Source: Lutibacter sp. | GTDB taxonomy: Bacteria; Bacteroidota; Bacteroidia; Flavobacteriales; Flavobacteriaceae | DNA length: 33,616 bases | Assembly (NCBI GenBank): GCA_030656195.1 | Contig: JAUSOJ010000153.1 | Span: forward strand, 1-33,616 | Reading direction: 5' to 3' | In this document: positions 1 through 6,185 of the stretch, in pieces | How positions within the stretch are numbered: the first letter of the stretch is position 1 | How the letters are laid out: each line of letters starts with the position of its first letter | Translations under genes and position numbers: made by a program | The notes under the pieces: generated by a model | What the model was told of the DNA's origin: nothing | What the model saw: the letters and a program-made list of their open reading frames with translations, nothing else | Databases searched by the model: none

Positions 1-504
1 TTATATCCGCGTCATCCTGAACTTGTTTACTCACCATTTTTATTTTTTTGGAGTTCGTGAATCTCCGATTTCAGGATCTCACGAAATTAACTTCTAATCA
101 CGAAAAGAAGTTCAAATCACAAAATTAAACCCAAAACAAAAACACCCGTCATATGATTTTTTTCGTGTTAAAATATTGAAATTTTTAGCGTTGGCTGATG
201 AAGCAACCCAAAGAGCTTCGCGGCTGGCTTAGCGCAGGCAAAAGCGGTCTGGGTGATGTTGACAAAAAAATTCAATTAATTTTACAGAAAAAGATCAGTA
301 GACTAGATTTTTTGTTACTTTTTTATCAATGAAAAAAGTAAAAAGATGAAATGGGTTGCCAATCAATTATTTAAAAACAAAAGACTGCAGGACTGCACGA
401 CCGCAAGACCGCACGACTAATTCTCGTTTCTAATTTTGCCTAAAAAAACAACCAAACACTAACAACAAATTCGTATATTGCAGCCGCTTTAAAAACAGTT
501 TCTT
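1..504. other. Gene-free leader upstream of ftsX
   Basis: No supportable gene lies here on either strand. The stretch holds an 8-bp tandem repeat (383-418), a GC-richer island around 190-260 that contrasts with its AT-rich surroundings, and near the left edge two pieces, GTCATCCTGAACTTGTTT (12-29) and TTTCAGGATCTCA (69-81), that resemble halves of a dispersed flavobacterial repeat. A weak -7-like box (TATATTG, 474-480) lies 24 bases before the ftsX start, without a convincing -33 partner. Confidence 0.6.
383..418. repeat. 8-bp tandem repeat, about 4.5 copies
   Basis: Four consecutive 8-mers read GACTGCAG, GACTGCAC, GACCGCAA and GACCGCAC, followed by a partial GACT. The unit is GAC(T/C)GCA plus one variable base, and it differs in composition from the AT-rich flanks. 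It is non-coding and about 90 bases upstream of ftsX. Confidence 0.8.
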
Positions 505-1383
505 TTGAATAACTCATTCGATAAATATCAAAAAAGAAGATTGCGATCTTCCTACCTTTCCGTCATCATAAGCATTGCTTTGGTCTTATTTTTAGTGGGA
601 CTGCTTGGCCTTATTGTACTAAAAACCAACAGCATAACAAAACACTTTAAAGAAAAAGTAGCCATAACCGTATTTTTAAACGACAATGCCAAAGACAAAG
701 ATGTAGAAATCTTACAGGCCGAATTAAAAAAGGCCGAATACGCAAAAACCGTCACTTATATTTCAAAAGATGAAGCCGCCAAAATTTACAGTGCCGACAT
801 TGGCGAAAACTTTTTAGAGTTTTTGGGCGAAAATCCGCTTAAAAACGCCATTGATGTTTCACTGAAATCCGAATTTGTGACGCCAGAAATTATGGCAGGC
901 ATAGAAAAAGAATTGGTGCTGAGAAGCATAGTTTCAGAAGTTACTTACGATAAGCCGCTGATTGAATTACTCTCAAAAAACATCAACCGACTAAGTTTTT
1001 GGATGCTTGTTTTTAGCGCGCTGTTTACCTTAATTGCCATCGTTTTAATCAACGGATCTATCCGTCTTTCAGTATATTCAAAACGATTTACCATCAAAAC
1101 AATGCAAATGGTGGGCGCCACAAAAAGTTTTATCCGTTGGCCTTTTATTTGGCAAAGCGTAAAACTGGGCATTGTTGGCGCATTGGTTTCCATTGCGGGT
1201 TTGCTGGCATTTATTTCATATTTAAACAAAAATATCCCTGAGTTGGAACTGTTTTCCGATATCAATATATTGGGCATTGTGTTTCTCGGAATTATCGGAT
1301 TGGGAATCCTCATTACCTGGTTAAGCACGTTTTTTGCAACCCAGCGATTTTTAAACCTAAGAACCGACGAACTTTATTATTGA
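505..1383 (+). CDS. ftsX: Cell division protein FtsX (permease-like)
   Basis: FtsX is the membrane partner of the ATPase FtsE and links divisome assembly to peptidoglycan hydrolase activation. The 292-residue product has the family layout: a basic N-terminus, TM1 at about 18-40, an extracytoplasmic loop of about 120 residues, then TM2 (about 165-187), TM3 (about 222-242) and TM4 (about 254-275). The motif KTMQMVGATKSFIRWPF after TM2 is characteristic of Bacteroidetes FtsX. The start is TTG: it gives the expected N-terminus MNNSFDKYQKRR, there is no in-frame ATG nearby upstream, and the next methionines fall inside the domain. ftsE is not in the window, as is usual in this phylum. It heads the ftsX - DUF3098 - uppP - truB gene group. 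Confidence 0.93.
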   Translation: MNNSFDKYQKRRLRSSYLSVIISIALVLFLVGLLGLIVLKTNSITKHFKEKVAITVFLNDNAKDKDVEILQAELKKAEYAKTVTYISKDEAAKIYSADIGENFLEFLGENPLKNAIDVSLKSEFVTPEIMAGIEKELVLRSIVSEVTYDKPLIELLSKNINRLSFWMLVFSALFTLIAIVLINGSIRLSVYSKRFTIKTMQMVGATKSFIRWPFIWQSVKLGIVGALVSIAGLLAFISYLNKNIPELELFSDINILGIVFLGIIGLGILITWLSTFFATQRFLNLRTDELYY

Positions 1384-1449
1384 TAAAAATACAAGTCCTG
1401 TAATTACTGTAAAGTTTATAGTGAGCTTGCCGAACTACAAATAATTTTT

Positions 1450-1698
1450 ATGATGAACCAAAAAAATAAAGAAATAAAAAGCGAATTCCTTTTCCGAAAA
1501 AGAAATTATGCAATCATGTTAATCGGTCTTGCTTTTATTGGACTCGGATTTATTTTAATGGCAGGCGGCGGAAGCGACGATCCCGAAATTTTTAACCCCG
1601 AAATGTACAATTTCAGACGGATTCGTTTAGCGCCAACATTGGTAATTATAGGTTTGGGCATTCAAATTTATGCCATTATGACCAAACCTAAAAAATAA
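1450..1698 (+). CDS. DUF3098 family small membrane protein
   Basis: This 82-residue protein has a basic N-terminus (about 1-20), a first hydrophobic helix (about 21-40, with [18 protein letters not shown]), a short polar loop containing [21 protein letters not shown], and a second helix (about 57-75). The loop sequence and the place between ftsX and uppP match the DUF3098 family of Bacteroidetes. The function is unknown; conserved linkage to ftsX and uppP suggests a role in cell envelope or division, which is inference. Two ATG codons occur in tandem (1450 and 1453); either may be used. It is followed after two bases by uppP, so co-transcription is likely. Confidence 0.85.
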   Translation: MMNQKNKEIKSEFLFRKRNYAIMLIGLAFIGLGFILMAGGGSDDPEIFNPEMYNFRRIRLAPTLVIIGLGIQIYAIMTKPKK

Positions 1699-1700
1699 GA

Positions 1701-2513
1701 ATGAATTATATTGAAGCTATTGTTTTAGCCATTATTGAAGGAATTACCGAATATTTACCCGTTTCTTCAACCGGCCATTTAATTATTGCATCGTCTTTTT
1801 ATGGCATTGCCGGCGACGATTTTACCAAATTATTTACCATCGTAATTCAGCTGGGCGCCATTTTAGCGGTGTTGGCTTTGTATTGGAAACGCTTTTTTCA
1901 AAGTGTCGATTTTTACTTAAAACTTTTTGTGGCATTTTTGCCCGCCGTATTTTTCGGATTGCTTTTTAACAATTATATTGATGGCTGGCTGGAAAGTCCC
2001 ATCATCGTGGCCATTACCTTAATTTTGGGCGGATTTATTTTATTAAAAGTCGATGACTGGTTTAAATCCAATGAAATTGTAGATCCTAACCAACCATATA
2101 AACATACCGAAATAAGTTACGCCACAGCGCTAAAAATCGGATTCTTCCAATGTTTGGCCATGATTCCGGGAACTTCACGTAGCGGTGCCTCCATCATAGG
2201 AGGGATGACCCAAAAACTGAACAGAAGAACAGCCGCCGAATTTTCATTCTTTTTGGCAGTTCCAACCATGTTTGGCGCAACTTCAAAAAAATTGTACGAT
2301 TATTACAGTGCAGGTTTTACCTTAAGTCAGGACCAAATTAATTATTTGCTCATTGGCAACGTAATTTCTTTTATCGTAGCCTTGCTTGCCATTAAATTTT
2401 TTATCGATTATTTAAGCAAAAACGGATTCAAAGTATTCGGTTATTATCGGATAGTTTTGGGTGTTGCTTTATTGCTGATTCATTATTTTGTCATGCCTTT
2501 AACCGTTGTATAA
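1701..2513 (+). CDS. uppP: Undecaprenyl-diphosphatase UppP (BacA)
   Basis: This integral membrane phosphatase removes a phosphate from undecaprenyl diphosphate to recycle the lipid carrier for peptidoglycan and other cell-surface polymers; extra copies give bacitracin resistance. The 270-residue length is normal. Both family signatures are present: [14 protein letters not shown] at residues 13-26, with the conserved glutamates, and PGTSRSG at 156-162. About seven to eight hydrophobic helices can be seen, ending in [13 protein letters not shown]. The stop codon overlaps the start of truB (TAATG at 2511-2515), indicating translational coupling. Confidence 0.96.
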   Translation: MNYIEAIVLAIIEGITEYLPVSSTGHLIIASSFYGIAGDDFTKLFTIVIQLGAILAVLALYWKRFFQSVDFYLKLFVAFLPAVFFGLLFNNYIDGWLESPIIVAITLILGGFILLKVDDWFKSNEIVDPNQPYKHTEISYATALKIGFFQCLAMIPGTSRSGASIIGGMTQKLNRRTAAEFSFFLAVPTMFGATSKKLYDYYSAGFTLSQDQINYLLIGNVISFIVALLAIKFFIDYLSKNGFKVFGYYRIVLGVALLLIHYFVMPLTVV

Positions 2514-3205
2514 TGTTGACTGGAGAAGATTTTAAAAACGGACAAGTTTTGCTGATCGACAAACCTTCAACTTGGACATCCTTTCAGGTGGTCAATAAAT
2601 TGCGTTGGAACATTCGCCAAAAATTCGATCTTGGTAAAATAAAAGTGGGCCACGCCGGCACGCTAGATCCTTTGGCAACCGGTTTGTTAATTATCTGCAC
2701 CGGAAATTTCACCAAAAAAATAGACGAATATCAGGCGCAAGTCAAAGAATATACTGGTGAAATTACATTGGGAGCCACCACGCCAAGCTACGATTTGGAA
2801 ACCGAAGTGGATGAAACTTTTCCGGTTGATCATATTACTTCAGAATTGATTGAAGAAACCGCAAAACAATTTGTTGGAGATATTGCGCAAATTCCGCCTA
2901 TGTTTTCTGCCATCAAAATGGCCGGAGTTCGTATGTACGATTTGGCGCGTCAAGGAAAAACACGTGAAATTACTTCCAGAAACATCACCATCGAAACCTT
3001 TGAAATTACCGACATCAATTTGCCAAAAGTGCAATTCAGGATTGTGTGCAGCAAAGGAACCTACATTCGTTCTTTGGCCTATGATTTTGGAAAAGCCTTA
3101 AATTCGGGCGGACATTTATCTCAATTGCGCCGCACTAAAATAGGCGATTTTAACGTTGTGGATTCACTGGAACCACAAGCTTATATTGATGCTTTTTTAA
3201 GCTGA
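2513..3205 (+). CDS. truB: tRNA pseudouridine(55) synthase TruB
   Basis: TruB converts U55 in the T-loop of tRNAs to pseudouridine. The 230-residue protein has the catalytic motif GHAGTLDPLATG at 46-57, with D52 as the expected nucleophile, an N-terminal LLIDKPSTWTSFQVV segment, the substrate-loop motif QIPPMFSAIKM near 125, and the KGTYIRSLAYDFG motif near 180. It lacks the C-terminal PUA domain of longer TruB proteins, as is common in Bacteroidetes. It overlaps uppP by one base. No clear terminator follows; a repeat element begins about 40 bases downstream. Confidence 0.96.
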   Translation: MLTGEDFKNGQVLLIDKPSTWTSFQVVNKLRWNIRQKFDLGKIKVGHAGTLDPLATGLLIICTGNFTKKIDEYQAQVKEYTGEITLGATTPSYDLETEVDETFPVDHITSELIEETAKQFVGDIAQIPPMFSAIKMAGVRMYDLARQGKTREITSRNITIETFEITDINLPKVQFRIVCSKGTYIRSLAYDFGKALNSGGHLSQLRRTKIGDFNVVDSLEPQAYIDAFLS

Positions 3206-3247
3206 AAAAATAAAGAACCAATGAGTTTTTTGATAGGTTATTTTGTT

Positions 3248-3300
3248 TTAGCGAACTTTGCGTAAAACTTTGCGTCCCGATCTATCGGGATTGCGGTTAA
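3248..3300. repeat. Dispersed non-coding repeat, family B, copy 1
   Basis: The segment TTTAGCGAACTTTGCGTAAA and its continuation ACTTTGCGTC ... GCGGTTAA closely match 12688-12728. This copy carries an extra perfect palindrome, TCCCGATCTATCGGGA (3275-3290), where the other copy has only TTC. It lies in the spacer after truB, and the palindrome could also act as a weak transcription end signal. Confidence 0.75.
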
Positions 3301-3314
3301 AAACATTCTTTTAA

Positions 3315-3809
3315 TTAATTCCCCGTTTTTACAAATCGTCCCAGCCAGCTGTCCATAATATTAATTTCAAACCCAAATTCCAATTCTTCTTTTAGATTGA
3401 TCATCGAATTAAACACCATGGTATTTTGCGAAACACCTTTATCTTTAATCATTTTTTTAAACTCGGGAAGCGTTTTGTACTGCACAAATTCGCCCTGTTT
3501 GTAACACACATTAATCCGGTCCATTAAAATAATTTCGTAAGCATTTTCTAAGGATTGAATAAAAGTTGCCAAACTGTCTTGGGCTTCCAAACTCAGACTT
3601 TGTTCCGTATCATCGGCCGTAATAATGATAAAACGATCATATTTAATCACATAAGCCGCTGAAATGGGCTGATTTTCATGTTCCCATGCCGTTAAAAATT
3701 GGTCAATTTTGGCGGTTATTTCTGGAAGTTCCTGGGCGTAAAATTTTCTGCTTGCCGGAAATACCCAAACTTTTGCGGTTTCGGGAATGCTGTTAAAATC
3801 TGTAATCAT
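3315..3809 (-). CDS. Conserved Bacteroidetes protein of unknown function
   Basis: This 164-residue soluble protein has no signal peptide or membrane segment. It begins MITDFNSIPETAKVWVFPAS and ends with FGFEINIMDSWLGRFVKTGN. Similar proteins are widespread in flavobacteria and are sometimes labelled 'ABC transporter ATPase', but no Walker A, Walker B or signature motif is present here, so that label should not be copied. A region rich in acidic residues and beta-strand-like segments (about 50-100) gives no functional clue. The ATG at 3809 is the natural start. It is separated from the next minus-strand gene upstream by a 256-base repeat-containing spacer, so it is probably its own unit. Function unknown. 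Confidence 0.8.
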   Translation of the reverse strand: MITDFNSIPETAKVWVFPASRKFYAQELPEITAKIDQFLTAWEHENQPISAAYVIKYDRFIIITADDTEQSLSLEAQDSLATFIQSLENAYEIILMDRINVCYKQGEFVQYKTLPEFKKMIKDKGVSQNTMVFNSMINLKEELEFGFEINIMDSWLGRFVKTGN

Positions 3810-3885
3810 GGGTTTTGTTTAAGCCGCAAAGGTATTCAAAATAAACTGAAAACTTTAGTCGATGAATAAAAGCTTCTGCTAGCGG

Positions 3886-3898
3886 GAGCGTATCGCTC
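3886..3898. repeat. Short hairpin of a repeat element
   Basis: GAGCG-TAT-CGCTC forms a 5-bp stem with a 3-base loop inside the string AGCGGGAGCGTATCGCTCGT. This resembles another repeat string seen between genes in flavobacteria and lies directly beside the family A copy at 3941-4046, so the spacer looks like a composite of elements. Confidence 0.5.
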
Positions 3899-3940
3899 GT
3901 GCAATTTCTATTCTAAATTTATATTTATAAACGGGAAACT

Positions 3941-4046
3941 GCGTTAGCGACTGCAGCGGAAAACCTTTTTTAAATTGCCATTTCAGCAATTAAAAAAAGT
4001 TTGGAACGAAAGGCGCGACCCGCCAGCTGGCGGGTAACGCCCAAAA
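3941..4046 (-). repeat. Dispersed non-coding repeat, family A, copy 1
   Basis: Read on the minus strand this matches 12392-12497 over its whole length: GGGCGTTACCCGCCA..., a shared TTTCGTTCCAAACTTTTTT block, then AAAAAGGTTTTCC and a GCTAACGC/CCTAACGC end. Both copies keep the perfect 18-bp palindrome ACCCGCCAGCTGGCGGGT (here 4018-4035), while the centre between the blocks differs. It lies between two minus-strand genes and has no coding potential. Confidence 0.85.
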
Positions 4047-4065
4047 TTTTATTCAATTAATTCAA

Positions 4066-4665
4066 TTAATTTGCGTGCAACAAGCTGAGCAGTTCATTTT
4101 GCGTGTTGTTGCCTTTGTCTTTATTATACCAAATTTGAAGGTTCTTTTTAAATTCTTCGTCCAAACTTCCGTTTTGGGTTTTATAGTCCACCACCATTTT
4201 TGAGGCAATGCCAGGTCTTGGTCCCCAGGAATCCAGCACGTTATTTTCGTGATCTAAAATTAGGACTTTTGGAATTGATTTGCTTCCGTTGGTTAAATAT
4301 TGGTTCATTAAATCCTCATTTTCATCGCGCAGCACAATTTTAAAATCAATGTTGTCTGAAGCTTCAGAAACTTTATTGATAATGGGCAATATTTGCGCGG
4401 CATCACCGCACCAGCCTTCAGCAATCACTAAAAAAGTGAAGCCTTTGTTCAAATTTTCAAGGGAATTTTTTGTTGCTGTTGAGATGTCCAGGGTTTTATC
4501 CAGCCGGTCCATTCTTTTGTCATTTAAAATGCTAAAAGTGAGGTGGTCTTCAGATTGTTCCATTCCGGTCGATTTTCCTTCTGCAATTAAATTTTTTATT
4601 AAATTTCTATAGTCTGAATAGGAAATTGTATTATTTAAACTGTTTTTTATTAACGAGTTATTCAT
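4066..4665 (-). CDS. Thioredoxin-fold protein with a single cysteine
   Basis: This 199-residue cytoplasmic protein has a thioredoxin-like core at about 75-170: the strand FTFLVIAEGW, the active-site position WCGDAA (C86), a long helix, and the cis-proline segment SIPKVLIL. It matches the thioredoxin-like family common in Bacteroidetes. The CxxC motif is reduced to one cysteine (C-G-D-A) and no other cysteine is present, so a standard dithiol oxidoreductase cycle is not possible. A monothiol, peroxidase-like or binding role is inference. It is transcribed away from the nos cluster across a 239-base divergent spacer. A near-consensus -7 box on the minus strand (TAAATTTA, 4674-4681) lies close to the start. 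Confidence 0.85.
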   Translation of the reverse strand: MNNSLIKNSLNNTISYSDYRNLIKNLIAEGKSTGMEQSEDHLTFSILNDKRMDRLDKTLDISTATKNSLENLNKGFTFLVIAEGWCGDAAQILPIINKVSEASDNIDFKIVLRDENEDLMNQYLTNGSKSIPKVLILDHENNVLDSWGPRPGIASKMVVDYKTQNGSLDEEFKKNLQIWYNKDKGNNTQNELLSLLHAN

Positions 4666-4776
4666 TTTTTTTGTAAATTTATTGTCATTTTTAACGCAAT
4701 TTGGAGTGTTTACTTACATCATTTAAGCGTATTTAAATCTCCAATGCAAATTTATAAATAGATTTTGAATAACAAA

Positions 4777-4792
4777 TGTAACATTGATTACT
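4777..4792. promoter_or_regulatory. Candidate Crp/Fnr-type operator before the nos operon
   Basis: TGTAA-CATTGA-TTACT is an inverted repeat with a 6-base spacer and matches the TGTAA-N6-TTACA form in nine of ten arm positions. Its layout is that of a Crp/Fnr-superfamily dimer site. It lies in the divergent spacer, about 60 bases upstream of the -7 box at 4853-4860. Several Crp/Fnr relatives control anaerobic respiration genes, so control of nosZ is plausible but inferred. Confidence 0.5.
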
Positions 4793-4852
4793 GTAAATAA
4801 GGATAAAAATATCTTTTATTCGTCAAAAGATGATTTAAGTCATATTTTAGCT

Positions 4853-4860
4853 TATTTTTG
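4853..4860 (+). promoter_or_regulatory. Bacteroidetes-type -7 box for the nosZ operon
   Basis: TATTTTTG matches TAnnTTTG exactly and lies 45 bases before the fasciclin gene start, which predicts a leader of about 35-40 nucleotides. No clear TTTG -33 box is seen at the usual distance, as would suit an activator-dependent promoter. Confidence 0.5.
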
Positions 4861-4904
4861 CAGACTACATTTGCTAGGTATTTATTAACGTTAATTACTT
4901 TATT

Positions 4905-5483
4905 ATGAAAAAAATCAATTTAACCATCTCATTTTTAGCGCTGTTTGCGCTTTTCATGGTCTCCTGCAACTCTGGTGAAAAAAAACCTGATGCAGCTGAA
5001 GCCCAAACTGAAACTGCACCTGAAGTTAAAGGACAATCAGCGTTTAAGGATGATGTTTCATCTGCAAACGCATTGCAAGTGGCAAAATCATTAGACGATT
5101 TTAAAACCTTGGTGGCAGCCATTGAAGCTGCGGGCGTTGAAGATGCCGTTGTAAATGTTGGACCATTAACCGTTTTTGCACCTGTGAATGGCGCATTCGA
5201 CAAACTTCCTGCTGGTACAGTGGACGATTTATTGAAACCTGAAAATAAATCCAAATTGGCTTTTATTTTAACAAACCACGTGGCTCCGGCAAATTATCCT
5301 ATAAAACAATTGAAAAAAGAAGCTGAAAAAGGAAGAAAATTATATATGGCTTCGGGCAAATATTTGCTTGTTGAGGATAAAGAAGACGGAATTTATGTAG
5401 GCGGAACAAAGATTTTGAAAACAGTGCAAGTAAGCAATGGCTGGATTCACGTAATAGACAACGTGTTGGTGCCGGCCGAATAA
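4905..5483 (+). CDS. Fasciclin-domain lipoprotein of the nos cluster
   Basis: This 192-residue protein has a lipoprotein signal with C21 (LFMVSC|NSGEKK), a low-complexity acidic linker (about 22-50), and one fasciclin (FAS1) domain at about 55-190. Its hallmark segments are GPLTVFAPVNGAFDKLP, LTNHVAPANY and HVIDNVLVP near the C-terminus. FAS1 domains usually mediate adhesion or protein-protein contact. Here the gene is first in a co-directional row with a cytochrome c and nosZ, so a role in holding or maturing the periplasmic nitrous oxide reductase is possible; that is inference. The biochemical role of this protein is not known to me. Confidence 0.9.
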   Translation: MKKINLTISFLALFALFMVSCNSGEKKPDAAEAQTETAPEVKGQSAFKDDVSSANALQVAKSLDDFKTLVAAIEAAGVEDAVVNVGPLTVFAPVNGAFDKLPAGTVDDLLKPENKSKLAFILTNHVAPANYPIKQLKKEAEKGRKLYMASGKYLLVEDKEDGIYVGGTKILKTVQVSNGWIHVIDNVLVPAE

Positions 5484-5507
5484 TTTTAAACGAAAACTAA
5501 AAAAATA

Positions 5508-5551
5508 AAATAGCCAAGATTTCTTATTGAAACTTAAAAAGGGGGCTATTT
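5508..5551 (+). other. Possible mRNA hairpin between the fasciclin and cytochrome c genes
   Basis: AAATAGCC (5508-5515) can pair with GGCTATTT (5544-5551) across a 28-base loop. There is no T-run after it, so it is not a good terminator; it may be an mRNA-processing or stability element, or chance. Confidence 0.3.
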
Positions 5552-5579
5552 CATACAACCCTAATTAAAATAAATTATA

Positions 5580-6056
5580 ATGATGAACTTAAAAATAACA
5601 GTATTTGCAATTATAGCAGCAGTAATCACAAGTTGTGGAGGTGAAGGAAAAAAGGAGGAAAAGGTTTCAGCGCCAGTTGAAGAACAAAAAGCAGCGGTTG
5701 AAATCGATCCAATGGAAGATAAAGGTGTTGGACCTATTACCAGTATCACGCTTGGTGAAATTGACCAAAAAATGGCCGATGAAGGAAAAGCGGTATTCTT
5801 GGCAAAATGTTCTGCCTGTCATAAAATCAGCAAAAGAGTGGTTGGTCCGGCTATGGCTGGCGTAACGGAAAGACGCACACCAGAATGGATTATGAATATG
5901 ATTTTAAATCCGGAAAAAATGGTGGTGGAAAATGCTGCAGCCAAAAAATTATTGGAAGAATATTTGGCGCCTATGGCAAACCAAAATTTAACTGAAACTG
6001 AAGCTCGACAAATATTGGAATATTTTAGGACAAAAACTTCCACTTCGGAGGAGTAG
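5580..6056 (+). CDS. Monohaem cytochrome c lipoprotein, likely NosZ electron donor
   Basis: This 158-residue exported protein has a lipoprotein-type signal (VITSC, C19), a charged linker, and one class I cytochrome c domain at about 60-155. The haem site is CSACH (C77, C80, H81), followed by KRVVGPAM, and the likely distal ligand is M132 in APMANQN. The C-terminal helix reads ETEARQILEYFRTK. Its place 96 bases after the fasciclin gene and 129 bases before nosZ, with no quinol-linked nos genes nearby, makes it the best candidate for the direct electron donor to NosZ at the outer face of a membrane. Two tandem ATGs (5580, 5583) leave the exact start open by one codon. Confidence 0.92.
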   Translation: MMNLKITVFAIIAAVITSCGGEGKKEEKVSAPVEEQKAAVEIDPMEDKGVGPITSITLGEIDQKMADEGKAVFLAKCSACHKISKRVVGPAMAGVTERRTPEWIMNMILNPEKMVVENAAAKKLLEEYLAPMANQNLTETEARQILEYFRTKTSTSEE

Positions 6057-6185
6057 TTTTTAAAAAATGAACAATCAACAAACAAATAAGTAAGAGTATG
6101 AAATGAGCATAACAAAACTTGATGCAAACACCAGTTCAGCTATGCGAATTACATATGACCAATAAAAATCAATAAACTTTAACAT

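Noticed and set aside
945-1328. 127-codon open frame on the minus strand inside ftsX
   Set aside because: It lies fully within the clearly recognised ftsX gene, has no family resemblance, and reflects the low stop frequency of the opposite strand.
3315-3809. Label 'ABC transporter ATPase' for the 164-residue protein
   Set aside because: No Walker A, Walker B or ABC signature is present; the protein is described as unknown instead.
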